From: JAJEFO01 sp965214325 | GTDB taxonomy: Bacteria > Pseudomonadota > Alphaproteobacteria > Rhodobacterales > Rhodobacteraceae | DNA: 64,000 bases | NCBI GenBank assembly: GCA_965214325.1 | Contig: CBDCBG010000004.1 | Coordinates: 62,001-126,000 of the forward strand | Direction of reading: 5' to 3' | Part shown: one piece after another, positions 1 to 9,659 of the stretch | How positions within the stretch are numbered: the first letter of the stretch is position 1 | Layout of the letters: every line of letters starts with the position of its first letter | Position numbers and translations under genes: made by a program | Notes under the pieces: generated by a model | What the model was told of the DNA's origin: nothing | Seen by the model: the letters and a program-made list of their open reading frames with translations, nothing else | Database searches by the model: none

Positions 1-3000
1 CGAGCGCCGGCGCCACCGGTGCCCAGCGCTTGAGGCCGCGATCCACCTGCGCCTGCGCCTCGGTGATGGTCATCGGGTTGCTGCTGTAGGCGTTCTCCTC
101 CCCGAAGGCGGCCAGCACCCGGCTCCAGCGCTCGACATGGTCCGAACTCCGCCAGGTCTCGCTCGCAGCCAGCTGGGCTTCGGCAAGGAGGGCATCGGAG
201 ACGCAGGCGGGTGCCTGGTTGTCAGTGCTTTGCGTGTCGGCGCTCAGCGCGTCGCCGGTGGGCCCCACGGCGAGCGTTGCCGTGGCGGCCAGCGCGTCGA
301 GCCGCTGCACCACGCCGTTGCCGTCAATGTATTCCGGCGTCACCGTGACCGTCAGTGTCATGGCTTCCTGGGCGTTGTGCTCGATGGTGGCCGAAGTGCC
401 GGTCACGCTCTCAGCGCCGGAGACGGCGGTCTCGGAGCCGTTGGCATCCCATGACACGTCATAGGAGGTGGCGTGTGCCACCGCGTCCCATGTGGCGGTG
501 GCGCTGGTGTCGTCCACCGCCGCCAGCTGCAGGTTGGCGACTGTCTCGGTGGGCGCTGGCGCCGCCTGAGCGGGCGAGCCCTGGCCGCCTTCGACGGTGA
601 TGGTGACCCAGGCAAAGCCGTCGAAGATGCCGCGCTCCCTGATCGGCGGTGGCGGTGGCGTGACGCCGCTCACGTTTGGACGTGATTCGACCAGCACCTT
701 TGGTGTCGCGGCCAGCCTGAAATGCATGACCGTGGCTGTGGCCGGGGCGGTGAAGGTGGCAGTTTGACCGTCCCTCTGCACGCCTCCCTGGACGACCCCG
801 TCCGAGTACGGGCCGTCCACCTGCCGCCAGTGCCAGGCAATGTCGTTTTCGGCCCAGGGCCCGGTGGCGGTGCTCGAGAGGGTGACCTCAGCGCCGGTGG
901 CCACCGTCTGATCGGTGCCGGCATTCGCCGTCGGGGTGAAGTTTGCGCCGGGGTTTTCGTCCAACCGATGTGTCGCCAACGCCAGATTGTTCCTGAACAC
1001 GCCATCCGGCAGCACAGCGAGGCTGTTGTTATTCAGATACAGATACTTGAGCTTTGTAAGACGGTCAAAGACGCCTGGCCGCAGCGTCGTCAGCTGGTTG
1101 TAGTTCAGGTCCAGAGCCAGCAATCCCGTGAGGTCGTCGAAGATGCCCGCCGGCAGCGTTGAAAGGCTGTTTCGGGTCAGCCGCAGGCGCTTCAGATTGA
1201 TGAGCCCGTCGAAATCGCCTGCCTTCAGGCTGCTCAACCCCTTACTGATCAAATTCAGGAAGTCGTTTTGGAAGTCGCCGCTGATGCCCGCCAGGTGTTC
1301 GGGGGTCACGTCGGCGCAGTTGCTGACGCCGATCTTGCCGAGAATGGCGTCGCGCACCGCCTTCGTGCGCCCGCAGATGCCGGCGTGCTCGACCGTGACC
1401 GTGACCGGCCATTCCGGCGACCAGTGACGACGGGTTTCATGGGCCCAGGTGAAGTCACGCTCCGCCGAGACCACAAGCCTGGTATCGCCGGCGCCGACGG
1501 CTTCCAGGCGCACCCACTGTTCGCGGCTGGAATTCGTGAAGGTCATGGTGTCCATGAGGACGCCGTCAACGAGAGGTTGCCCGTCCCGTCTCGTCGCCCT
1601 GATCACATTGCCGACCGGCTCGGCAAAGAGATGGACATCGACTCTCCCGCTGCTGCCAATGGGCAGCATCGCCTCGCCGATCGTGATCTTGAAATCCCTG
1701 GTCGCTCCCTCGGCCAGGGTGATCGTCTCGCCCGCCGGGGGCAGGCCCGACACCTTGCTCTCCGCCTCGATCTCCACCGGCGGCGCTGCCTCTTTGACGC
1801 GGACCCAGACCGTCCAGCTCTGGTCGAGTTCGCCGTAGTTGACGCGGCGCTTGGCGCCGTCGAAATCGCCCTGCTCCCCCTGGATGACGTGCTTGAGGGG
1901 CACCGCATCCGGGAAATGATCGGTGCAGGCCACCTTGGCCTTGACCGTTTGCCACTGGTTCCAGTTGGACGGCGTGAAGGTCAGCGTCGGCTTGCCGGCC
2001 CCGCCGCGGCCGTTCGACGCCCTCCTGTCGCGGCCGACAAGGACGCGGCTCAGCGTCCGGTGGGTGTTGTTGCCCCACCAGATGAGGTCGTTGGGGTCAT
2101 GGACATTGACCTTCACCGTCTCCGACGGCTTCGTCGTCAGCCTGACCTTGTACTTCGGCCCGGGGGCGCTGGCGGGAAGCTCCATGCTTGCCCCAGGGGT
2201 TGAATGCATGCCCGTCTGCCAGGGCGCGGTGACTTTCCGGGCGCGCTCCCGGAGTTGTTGGGCAGATTCTCCTTCCCTCTTTTCGATCTTGTTGCCGGAT
2301 GGATCGTAGTATTCGAATTCGCCGCAGCCCTGGCTCTCGTTCCAGGTCAGGTGCGTCGTGCTGAACTCCAGGCCGGGCGGGGCCGGCGGTCCCTTTGCCG
2401 TGCCGTTGAGGCGGATCTTCAGGGCCCGACCTCCTGCCCATGTCCAGCCGGCGGCGGTATTGTCGCCGGCCATCCGCCAATTAAAGCCAGCGCCGATGTT
2501 GAAACCGGCGGCACCGCCCGCATCATCGGCGATTGAGGTCGTGGTCCGGATCTTTGCGAAATCCGCGTCGCGCTGGCCGGCCACATCAAGCACGAGATAG
2601 TATGCGCGTCCGTCCCTCGGTCCGTCCCTCGGCTCAAGGTCAATGCCGCCACCCGGCGCCGTGAACCTGATGCGCCGGTCAGCGGCAAATGACGTGCCCT
2701 GTGGGTTGGTCAGGCGGCCAACAAGCTCGCCAACCCTGAGGTGGGCGTCACTGCGCCGGATTTCGACCGCAAGGACATTGCTGTCGAAGGCGCTCGAGGT
2801 TGCTGATGCGAACTCGATGTCAACGCTCTCCAGCCGGTAGCCACCGGGATTGAGCCCGGGTGTGAATGGCATGGCGTGGTCGCGCTGGAACGTCACCGTG
2901 CCACCGTCCGCCTGACCGATATTGCTGGCAAGCACCTGTGCCTGCGCGCCCGCGGCGAAGCCGAGCAAAAGCGGCAGGCACAGCAGGGCTGAAAACAGGC

Positions 3001-3360
3001 CACGCCGCAGACGGCGGGTGGCAGCACGGGTACCCGCTGCGGCGCGGGCGGGAGAAAGATCGAAGCTGTCGGAGGAGGAAGCGGGCCGGCGGGTGTCGGA
3101 ACGCCTGCCGGCGGAGGCAGAAGATTCAGGCCGGGAGGCTAGCGGGCGAGAGCGATCCCGTGATGCATACGCAGGTTGGGCGATCCGGCGATCCGGCGAT
3201 CCGGCGATCCGGCGATCCGGCGATCCGGCGATCCGGCGATCCGGCGATCCGGCGATCCGGCGATCCGGCGATCCGGCGATCCGGCGATCCGGCGATCCGG
3301 CGATCCGGCGATCCGGCGATCCGGCGATCCGGCGATCCGGCGATCCGGCGATCCCAGTTA
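1..3360 (-). CDS. Exported leucine-rich-repeat protein, main body (3' end beyond window, 5' end split off by an IS)
   Basis: One reading frame on the minus strand is open from the IS junction at 3360 to the left window edge (over 1100 codons); I checked that in-frame Met codons at 2872, 2473, 2185, 1669, 727 and 73 share one phase. It has a hydrophobic signal-peptide-like segment near 3005-2935 (core LFSALLCLPLLLGFAAGA, then AQA), a beta-rich region, then leucine-rich repeats around 1230-980 (LPAGIFDDL, LRPGVFDRL, LPDGVFRNN) and beta-sandwich-like domains (TANAGTDQTV is typical of REJ/PKD-like domains) to the edge. This suggests a surface or periplasmic adhesion or recognition protein. No ATG, GTG or TTG lies in frame between the 8-bp repeat tract and the signal peptide, so translation must start upstream of the tract. 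That leaves about 150 residues before the hydrophobic segment, which is odd. The ISNCY insertion at 3361 cuts the gene from its start, so this allele is probably off. Confidence 0.75.
3179..3354. repeat. Perfect tandem array, 22 copies of the 8-mer GGCGATCC
   Basis: The 8-bp unit GGCGATCC is repeated 22 times without interruption (176 bp). It contains no stop codon in any frame of either strand; on the minus strand it reads as an AGSPDRRI repeat. Because the unit is not a multiple of three, gain or loss of one unit shifts the frame of any gene that crosses it. It lies inside the 5' coding part of the LRR gene. Confidence 0.98.
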
Positions 3361-5141
3361 GTGCCTGCCCGAAAATCCTCAAGCCATTGACTCCAATCAA
3401 TGAATCTTTCATTCTCCGGATCGAAGACCGGGCCGGAAGTGCCGTTTTCCTGGCCTTTTTGCGCAATTCCGGTCGATTCCGGCAATTCTTCGCGAGGCAG
3501 GCATGAGAGAAGCAATCAATCCGCAGCGGGAACTCGGCGAGGTCCGCATCGAGGACATCGACCTGGACCTCAAGTCCAGGGACGACATCCCCGCCCTTCT
3601 CATCGGGCTCCAGCATCTCTGTTCCGACGAGACTTTCCGCGCGCGGCTGTTCGCGCTCATGGACGAGCACATGCTTCCCGGCATCGACAGGAAGGTCGGC
3701 CGGCCGGGCATGGAGATGTGGCGGATCCTGGTGATGGGCGTGGTCAAGCAGGGGCTGGGCTGCGACTTCGACCGGCTCCACGAGCTGGCGAACGAGCACA
3801 AGACGCTGCGCCGGTTCCTCGGCCATGCGGACGTCTGGGACGAGCAGCGCTACAATTACCAGACGCTGGTGGACAACGTGAGCCTCCTGAGCCCCGGACT
3901 TCTTGTCGGGGTCAACCATCTGATCGTGGAGAGCGGCCATGCGGTCGCGAGAAAAAAGCCTGGCGCGCCCTTGCGCGGGCGCTGTGACTCGTTCGTGGTT
4001 GAGACCGACGTTCACCATCCCACGGACGTCAGCCTCCTTTGGGACGCGATGCGCTGCCTGCTCCGCACGACGGGCCGTGCGGCGACGGAGCATGACGTCG
4101 CCGGCTGGCGCCAGTGGAAGCATCTGCAGAAGTCGGTCAGGAGGCTGTTCCAGAAGGTCCGGTCGACCCGGCGCGCCAGTCCGGAGCATGTGGAGGAGTA
4201 TCTCGCGCGCTGCCGCGAGCTTGTCCTGCGTGTAGAGGGGAGCTTGCCTGAGCTGGCCGCGAACGGCGCTTCGGCCTGGACGATCACGGAAATCAGGAGT
4301 TTCCTGTCGCATGCCGTGCGCCAGATCGACCAGACCGACCGCCGCCTGCTCAAGGGCGAGACGATCCCCCATGACGAGAAGGTGTTCTCGATCTTCGAGC
4401 CGCACACGCGCTGGATCTCGAAGGGCAAGGCGGGATGCCCGGTTGAGCTTGGCGTCCCGGTCTGCATCCTGGAGGACGAACACGGCTTCGTGCTGCACCA
4501 CGAGGTCATGTGGCAGGGCAGCGACGTCGACTTCGCCGTGCCCATGGTCGAGGCCGCGCAGTCAGCCTTTCCCGACCTCCGCGCAGCGAGCTTCGACCGC
4601 GGCTTCCACAGCCCCGGGAACCGGGTCCGCCTCGACGAGCTGCTCGATGACAACGTGCTGCCGAAGAAGGGATACCTCAACAAGGCCGACCAGGAACGCG
4701 AGCGGGGCGAGGGGTTCGCCGCGATGCGCCGTCAGCATCCGGCGGTGGAATCGGCGATCAACAACCTCGGGCACCGCGGTCTCGACCGGGTCCTGGCACA
4801 GGGCGCCGAGGGCTTTGCCCGCGTCGTCGCCCTCTCCGTGGTCGCCCTGAACGTCCACCGCATCGGCCTTCTGCTGCGCCGGAAGGCGCGGGAACGGCAG
4901 CGCCGCGCCGCCTGACGACATCCCCGCAAGACCCGGACGATCCGGAACCCGCCCGGCGCGGGAACGGCAGCCCATGCGCCGACGCCGCCTAGGGACGCGG
5001 ATTCACGTCCCGAACACGCGATCCCGCCGCCAGCTGGCGCTGTCAGCCCGGCGGCGTGCCACGCTCTCGGGCGACAGACGCGCAAACGCGGGCGAAAACC
5101 GGACTTGCAATCGCCGGACGAGGGGGTTTTCTGGCAGGCAC
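3361..5141 (+). mobile_element. ISNCY-like insertion sequence, complete
   Basis: The ends are imperfect inverted repeats: GTGCCTGCCCGAAAATCC at 3361 and, on the other strand, GTGCCTGCCAGAAAACCC reading inward from 5141. The 6-bp direct repeat CAGTTA flanks both sides (3355-3360 and 5142-5147), which fixes the boundaries. The single gene is the 470-aa transposase at 3503-4915. Bases 4916-5141 hold no gene. The element sits directly against the 8-bp repeat tract and splits the LRR gene. Confidence 0.9.
3503..4915 (+). CDS. tnp: ISNCY-family-like DDE transposase
   Basis: A 470-aa protein that moves the surrounding IS. The N-terminal region (FDLKSRDD-like segment, then RPGMEMWRILVMGVVKQGL and CDFDRLHELANEH) is the recognisable signature of ISNCY-type transposases, and the length fits. 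A catalytic-core-like segment follows (FDRGFHSPGNR, about residues 363-373) and the C-terminal part contains the helix NLGHRGLDRV. The ATG has a purine-rich stretch (GCGAGGCAGG) just upstream. No frameshift or internal stop is visible, so the copy may be active. Assignment rests on recalled family sequence, not on a search. Confidence 0.85.
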   Translation: MREAINPQRELGEVRIEDIDLDLKSRDDIPALLIGLQHLCSDETFRARLFALMDEHMLPGIDRKVGRPGMEMWRILVMGVVKQGLGCDFDRLHELANEHKTLRRFLGHADVWDEQRYNYQTLVDNVSLLSPGLLVGVNHLIVESGHAVARKKPGAPLRGRCDSFVVETDVHHPTDVSLLWDAMRCLLRTTGRAATEHDVAGWRQWKHLQKSVRRLFQKVRSTRRASPEHVEEYLARCRELVLRVEGSLPELAANGASAWTITEIRSFLSHAVRQIDQTDRRLLKGETIPHDEKVFSIFEPHTRWISKGKAGCPVELGVPVCILEDEHGFVLHHEVMWQGSDVDFAVPMVEAAQSAFPDLRAASFDRGFHSPGNRVRLDELLDDNVLPKKGYLNKADQERERGEGFAAMRRQHPAVESAINNLGHRGLDRVLAQGAEGFARVVALSVVALNVHRIGLLLRRKARERQRRAA

Positions 5142-5147
5142 CAGTTA

Positions 5148-5265
5148 GGTTCGGGGCGAGCGGGCCTGTCAAGCGGGAACGCAACGAAAGGCCGCAACGC
5201 TCCAGGCCCCGGACCAGGTAAATCGATGACGCGGCCACGACGGCCGCATGGATTGCCTTCGGCAT
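5148..5265 (-). pseudogene. Detached 5' end of the LRR gene
   Basis: If the ISNCY element and one CAGTTA copy are removed, the LRR frame continues upstream from 3360 into 5148 without a stop and reaches an ATG at 5265 (MPKAIHAAVVAASSIYLVRG...). That ATG has a strong ribosome-binding site, GGAGGG, eight bases upstream. The ancestral gene therefore probably read: about 40 codons, the 22-copy 8-bp tract, then the signal-peptide segment and LRR body. This is a reconstruction; other frames through the stop-free repeats cannot be excluded. Confidence 0.6.
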
Positions 5266-5449
5266 GGGAACTGCCCTCCCTCTGGCGCGGCCCCGGAATG
5301 GACCCGCACGAAGTTTTCCCCAAAAAAAGCTCGCCGCGGCAAACGATGTCAAGAAAAAGTTTCGCCGTTCCGTCGGCGCGCCTGCATCGCGCGGCGAACC
5401 GGACGGAAGGCCGGGCCACGCTCCGCTGCCTCCTCCCCTGCCCCTGCAC
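5266..5449. other. Intergenic region upstream of the LRR gene
   Basis: No gene is seen. On the minus strand a TTGACA hexamer at 5352-5347 is a possible -35 box for the LRR gene, but no good -10 lies at the right spacing, so I do not call a promoter. Confidence 0.3.
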
Positions 5450-6412
5450 TCACCCGCGTGCCGCACTGCGCGTGCCGACTTGACCGACGCTGCCGAGAGT
5501 GATCGCCGACGCCCGCTCGGGCGCAATTCCCAGTCTTTCCGCCCGTTCGAGGAGAGACCTGACAGAGGACGGATACCACGTCGCGCGTCCTCGGGGCGTC
5601 GGCTCGCGCATCTCCTCGAGCATTTCGCACATCTCCTGCAGCGTGACGCCCGGACGTGCCGCACGCATCGCCGCAACCAGGACCGGCAGGCGGTCGTCCT
5701 TCCGTCGTCCCGACGCCCGTTCCAGGACGGTCTCAGGCAGGAACCCCTCGGCAACGAAGGCCTTGGCGGCACGCACCAGGCGCTGCAACGTCCAGCGCCG
5801 GGACTCCGGAAGGCGAGAATTGACGACTGACAGGACATCCTGCCAGGGCATGTCGGGGCGCAGCCTGCGGACGTCCGGAGCCCAGTCGCCGGCGCTGCGG
5901 GAGAGACGCTCCAGAAATGCCTCGCGGCGCGCCAGGCGAAGCCGGGAGAGCATTGCCCGGTCGCCCGACACCAGTCCCGGATTGCCGCCCCTGCGGCCTT
6001 CCGCACGGGCGGCGGCAAGCCCGGACATCGTTCGCTCGCGGATGAGGGCACGCTCGAACTCCGCCATCGCGCCCAGAATCTGCAACGTGAAGCGGCCCTG
6101 GGGCGACGCGGTGTCGACCGGATCCCCCAGCGACCGGAAATGGACGCCGCGCTCGCTGAGCCCGTTGATCGTCTCGAGAAGATGCAGCAAGGACCGGCCC
6201 AGACGGTCCAGGCGCACGACCACGAGCGTGTCTCCGGTGTCCAGGCGGTCGAGAAGCGCGGCCAGGACCGGACGGGACGGGTCGCCGCCAGAGGCGGTTT
6301 CCTCGGCCACCGTTGCGCATCCCGCCCCCCTGAGCGCGCGAAGCTGCGATTCCAGCGTCTGCTCGCCCGTGGAGACGCGAGCGTACCCGTGCAGGGTGCC
6401 TTTCCTTGCCAT
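5450..6412 (-). CDS. Serine recombinase (resolvase/invertase family) with long C-terminal extension
   Basis: A 320-aa site-specific serine recombinase. The catalytic N-terminal domain starts LHGYARVSTGEQ (the Ser follows the YARV motif) and has the conserved DRLGRSLLHLLETI, ILGAMAEFERALIRERT and E-helix segments. Small resolvases end near residue 190; this one continues for about 130 residues with two helix-turn-helix-like stretches (PWQDVLSVVN, RRWTLQRLVRAA, YPSSVRSLLERAE). I chose ATG 6412 because the family signature begins nine residues later; the frame is open further upstream but that part is not protein-like. The start codon overlaps the stop of the 45-aa ORF (TGATG), so the two are probably co-translated. 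Role unknown: transposon resolution, inversion or plasmid multimer resolution. Confidence 0.85.
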   Translation of the reverse strand: MARKGTLHGYARVSTGEQTLESQLRALRGAGCATVAEETASGGDPSRPVLAALLDRLDTGDTLVVVRLDRLGRSLLHLLETINGLSERGVHFRSLGDPVDTASPQGRFTLQILGAMAEFERALIRERTMSGLAAARAEGRRGGNPGLVSGDRAMLSRLRLARREAFLERLSRSAGDWAPDVRRLRPDMPWQDVLSVVNSRLPESRRWTLQRLVRAAKAFVAEGFLPETVLERASGRRKDDRLPVLVAAMRAARPGVTLQEMCEMLEEMREPTPRGRATWYPSSVRSLLERAERLGIAPERASAITLGSVGQVGTRSAARG

Positions 6413-6549
6413 CACGCCACGTCCGCACCGGGCAAGGGCCGGCCGCCGGCACCCGGATGGACGCGCAAGTTTCCCTGGCGGCTTGCATGTCGACAGGGTT
6501 GCAGCAATGCCGCCTTGCACCGCCTCATGCCTGCCTCGAGGTCCGTCAT
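6412..6549 (-). CDS. 45-aa conserved small protein coupled to the serine recombinase
   Basis: MTDLEAGMRRCKAALLQPCR... is a 45-codon frame with a good ribosome-binding site (GAGGAGAG) seven bases before the ATG. Its TGA overlaps the recombinase ATG by one base. A diverged second copy at 25138-25275 has exactly the same length, the same start and stop context and conserved LEAGM-RCKA and QPCRHA segments, although about half of the residues differ. Conserved length and frame support a real protein. Function unknown; it could be a recombination accessory factor or a leader peptide. Confidence 0.6.
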   Translation of the reverse strand: MTDLEAGMRRCKAALLQPCRHASRQGNLRVHPGAGGRPLPGADVA

Positions 6550-6732
6550 GATCTCTCCTCGCGTCTTCAGGTCGTTTGCGCCGGTCATGGTCGGCTGCGA
6601 GCGGGAGGCTAGGGAATCCCGACCTTCCTTGAGCGACAATTGAGCGCCCTGCCCTGCCCTGCCCCGTCGATTGCGTTGCAGACCCGTCCAACCCTGTAAC
6701 GCTGGATTTACAGTTTGACAAGTTTCATTCAA
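6413..6732 (-). repeat. Recombinase upstream region, first copy (inverted relative to 24959-25285)
   Basis: Read on the minus strand from 6732 (TTGAATGAAACTTGTCAAA...), this stretch is similar over about 320 bp to plus-strand 24959-25285, including the small ORF and the recombinase start codon. The part upstream of the ORF (6550-6732) is non-coding and may be the recombination site or promoter of the unit. Confidence 0.75.
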
Positions 6733-7463
6733 CCGCCCGTTTGCAAACGCATGCATTTGCCTGCCGGCGACGGAGCCCGGGTCGGCGCTCGTGGCGAAAG
6801 CCCTTGTTTCAAGGGACGAATGAAGAAAAAGGGCGCAAACCGCGACCTCGAACGCTCAATGCGGGCCGGCAATTTTGGTCCCCGGACAGAAAGCGCGCCA
6901 ATTTGCCCTGGATGTGCATCCTTCATCCGGATACAGATAACTGTTGACGCCCATGGCATTGCAATGATTGAATTTCAACTGAAATGTCCCTGACCGAAGA
7001 CTCATGCCACATCCTTCTGCCGACGACACCCCCAGCCAACTCACATGGTTCGCGTCCCCGGAGACCGGCGCGTCCGAAGAGGCGGCTCCTTCCTCTGGCA
7101 CGTGACGATCGCCAGACCCCTTGTCCCAATTCCTCCGAACCATGTCACGTTATCCAAACGAAGATCGGCGAGAGCGTATTAGACGAGAATCTGAAATCGA
7201 ACGGCCGAATGCCCGACGACTTGAAATGGAACGGATTTCTTCAGCCTGTCGTGCCGAAGTTGGGTCTCGAGTTATCTGTCACGTGCAGCACAATGGGTGG
7301 TGAAGGTCGACGCCCCCCCCTGCCCTACCGTCTGACCGCTGGTGCAATCCTTCGGTCTCCCGCAGGCTCTGGCCGGCGCTTGGACGGACGGCCATCCCGG
7401 GCACGGCTGTGACGGGTCCTGCGCGGGAGGCCGACGTGTGGCGGCGCGTCTCCGCGATCGGCG
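6733..7463. other. Region without a convincing gene
   Basis: Only short frames without recognisable motifs or ribosome-binding sites occur here. One 53-codon plus-strand frame (ATG 7142, MSRYPNEDRRERIRRES...) is rich in charged residues but has no supporting evidence. Confidence 0.4.
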
Positions 7464-7745
7464 ATGCCGGCAATTGTACTCGTAATGTTCTTGTGCGAAT
7501 ATACGACGGAAGAACGCGAAGACCTCGTGTTCAACGTTGCGAGCGCGCTGCGAAAGGCTCGCCGGCTCTGGCCGAGGGAACACGACAGACTGTGACCGAT
7601 GGCAGCGGCATTGGTCGACCAACTCGAGCTCTGCCGGATCCACTGCTTTCAGCCGCTGCCGCTCCACGCCTCCAGCGCCTCGGATCTCTGCCCGGATCTT
7701 CGTGGCAGCAACGAGCCAGGGGATACAGACCATGACGACTCGTAG
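7464..7745 (+). pseudogene. Small hypothetical gene with an in-frame TGA
   Basis: From ATG 7464 the frame reads MPAIVLVMFLCEYTTEERED... through a regular helix-like stretch (LVFNVASALRKARRLWPREH), meets TGA at 7593-7595, and continues in the same frame (PMAAALVDQLELCRIHCF...) to TAG at 7743-7745. The halves look like one protein of 93 codons in which CGA (Arg) became TGA. Two adjacent tiny genes with an in-frame restart are the alternative. No family recognised. Confidence 0.35.
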
Positions 7746-7977
7746 TATTTTGCGCGGGCAAGCCCCTCTCCCTGAAGCCGAACGTCCTGCCCTGCCCCAC
7801 GACAAGACGAAGTGAGCGAGCATTGGGTCGCCGGCAGTCTTGGGCACTTCGCAGAAACGAATTGTCATGCCTTGAATTAACCGCCGCATGGCCGGGGATC
7901 CGATTTGTGATCCGCGAAAGGCAGCTGCGACCTATGGACATCCCTCGCATGCGGGTCGCGCACCGTCTTGCCAAAAT

Positions 7978-7993
7978 GTTCGCAGCTGCGAAC
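7978..7993. promoter_or_regulatory. parS: parS site 1 (perfect palindrome)
   Basis: GTTCGCAGCTGCGAAC is a perfect 16-bp palindrome matching the repABC parS consensus GTTNNCNGCNGNNAAC, the binding site of RepB. Confidence 0.9.
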
Positions 7994-8262
7994 TTTCCGC
8001 CAGCAATGCCTGACCGTTGTGCAATTGCCCGGGGTCCGTATGTTGTAGCCACCTCCGGACCAAGAAAGAATAGCACGGATCAGTCATGTGCACTGGAAGT
8101 GCTGGTCTCTCTCCCAGATACAGGCAAGGATCGCTGCCGCCAGCAAGGACAGAAATTCCTTTATCGCGCAGGCAGGACCCGGCGTTTCTTGGGCAAAGAA
8201 CTTCGGCAAACGGGCGTCGCATGCACGCGCGGGCGAAGGACCGGAAGGTTTCTCACAAACAA

Positions 8263-8278
8263 GTTCGCAGCTGTGAAC
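8263..8278. promoter_or_regulatory. parS: parS site 2
   Basis: GTTCGCAGCTGTGAAC matches the repABC parS consensus in full; one position of the arm palindrome differs from site 1. Flanks AA/TTTC are shared with the other sites. Confidence 0.88.
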
Positions 8279-8457
8279 TTTCAATGCCGCATCGCTTCTT
8301 CCGCGCGGCACGGACGGCTTTCCCAAGGCCAACGTTGGCATCGACGACATGAGCTGCAAACGACACCCCCCCCCGATATCTCGCATGGGTGGAAACCAGA
8401 TCAGGTCCGGAAGATTCCGCCTGCGATGGGTTCCCATTCATGTGTCGCAATGCGAAA

Positions 8458-8473
8458 GTTCACAGCTGCGAAC
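8458..8473. promoter_or_regulatory. parS: parS site 3
   Basis: GTTCACAGCTGCGAAC matches the repABC parS consensus in full and is flanked by GAAA/TTTC, extending the palindrome. Confidence 0.88.
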
Positions 8474-8591
8474 TTTCGAGACCACACCTGAATTTGACTT
8501 GCTAATTTGTGCGCGGTCTGGACCACCACGGACGGAAGTGCCTGCGCCGAGGGCAGGGGAGTGTGCCATGCTGCTGAAACATGAAAGCAAA

Positions 8592-8607
8592 GTTCGCAGC
8601 TGTGAAC
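8592..8607. promoter_or_regulatory. parS: parS site 4
   Basis: GTTCGCAGCTGTGAAC, identical to site 2 and a full match to the consensus. Confidence 0.88.
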
Positions 8608-9392
8608 TCCTAGGAACGGACCGGCGGTACCGACAACTGCATCCGCGCCATCGACGCGCCACGTGACGAAATTGTTGTTCCGTGACATAGCGCCGCGACC
8701 CTCAGGCCGTATCGACTCAAGGACCCGTGCAAGCCTGCTGTCACACGCGCCGACGCGACACTTGAGCCATACCTTGAGGGGAACGGCTTGAACTACCTGC
8801 ACTCTCCTGGGGCGTCTGACAAACTTTCTTTAGCAATGAAAGTGGCGAACTTGCCCCGCATCATGCAGCAACGGAAAATAGTGGTTGCTGTAGCAAGGAC
8901 GACATATCGTCTCCCGAGATCCCTTTCAATGTCGTGGAGCCGTTTGAACTTGGCCAATTTCGCCGCATCGGAGAAGATCGGATCCAGAAGGACCCGCGAC
9001 GGAACTTACCCGGTCTTAGGAGACTGTTCCGACGGCACTCAATTCGTGATCAACCTCTGTCTGATGCCGTTGAGGAGGCCATATGTTCGGCCGGCATCCT
9101 CTCCACGGGGCAGGGAGTCGCTCCGCATCCGCATCCAACAAGTTTCGCCGAATACTTTGTCGTGGAACCATTTCGCACCCTGGTCCATCTTTCTACCTTC
9201 CCATCATGCTCGGCTCCGATGCAACCCCGACCGCTAAGTGTTGTGCCGCTCCCGTAAACGTGGGTTGCCGGAATTGCGTTTGCACCAAATAGGGGTGCGC
9301 TCCTGCCTCGGCAATTACGGGACCGACTGACGCTGCCGGAGAGTGCCGCACCGTCGGACCGGCATCGGCCGCGCAGGGTCCAACGGAAGCAA

Positions 9393-9408
9393 GTTCGCAG
9401 CTCTGAAC
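9393..9408. promoter_or_regulatory. parS: parS-like site 5, degenerate
   Basis: GTTCGCAGCTCTGAAC deviates at one conserved position (C for G at position 11). It may bind RepB weakly. Confidence 0.65.
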
Positions 9409-9659
9409 TCTCAGCGAGTTGTCGTCCTTCGGCGCTGACTGGACCTCTGCACGACCTTGCGAGCGGTCATCAACAGCGCTTTGCGACGGCGCGAGGATGA
9501 CAGGCAACGAACCCTCGTCTCGGCACTTGAATTCTGCGACCCATCAGGGCCGGAAAGTACGGGGCAGGGAGCTAAGGCGGGGTTGACCAATCTGCAGGGT
9601 GTCGCGTTGGTCGAGCCTGAGCCTCCCGTTTCGTCTCACGCACTTCCGTCTCCATGAGA

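Noticed and set aside
3179..3354. Regular repeats as a CRISPR array
   Set aside because: The unit is 8 bp, directly adjacent and without spacers, and no cas genes are seen.
137..3506. Long plus-strand frames over the left 3 kb
   Set aside because: They mirror the minus-strand LRR gene, have no motifs, and the minus-strand frame has signal peptide and leucine-rich repeats.
4732..6051. Long minus-strand frame of 439 codons
   Set aside because: It runs across the right end of the IS and overlaps the transposase and recombinase genes; no motif, strongly arginine-rich shadow of high-GC DNA.
7746..9650. Several 60-220 codon frames in the parS region as genes
   Set aside because: They overlap on both strands, lack motifs and ribosome-binding sites and are interrupted by the palindromic parS sites.
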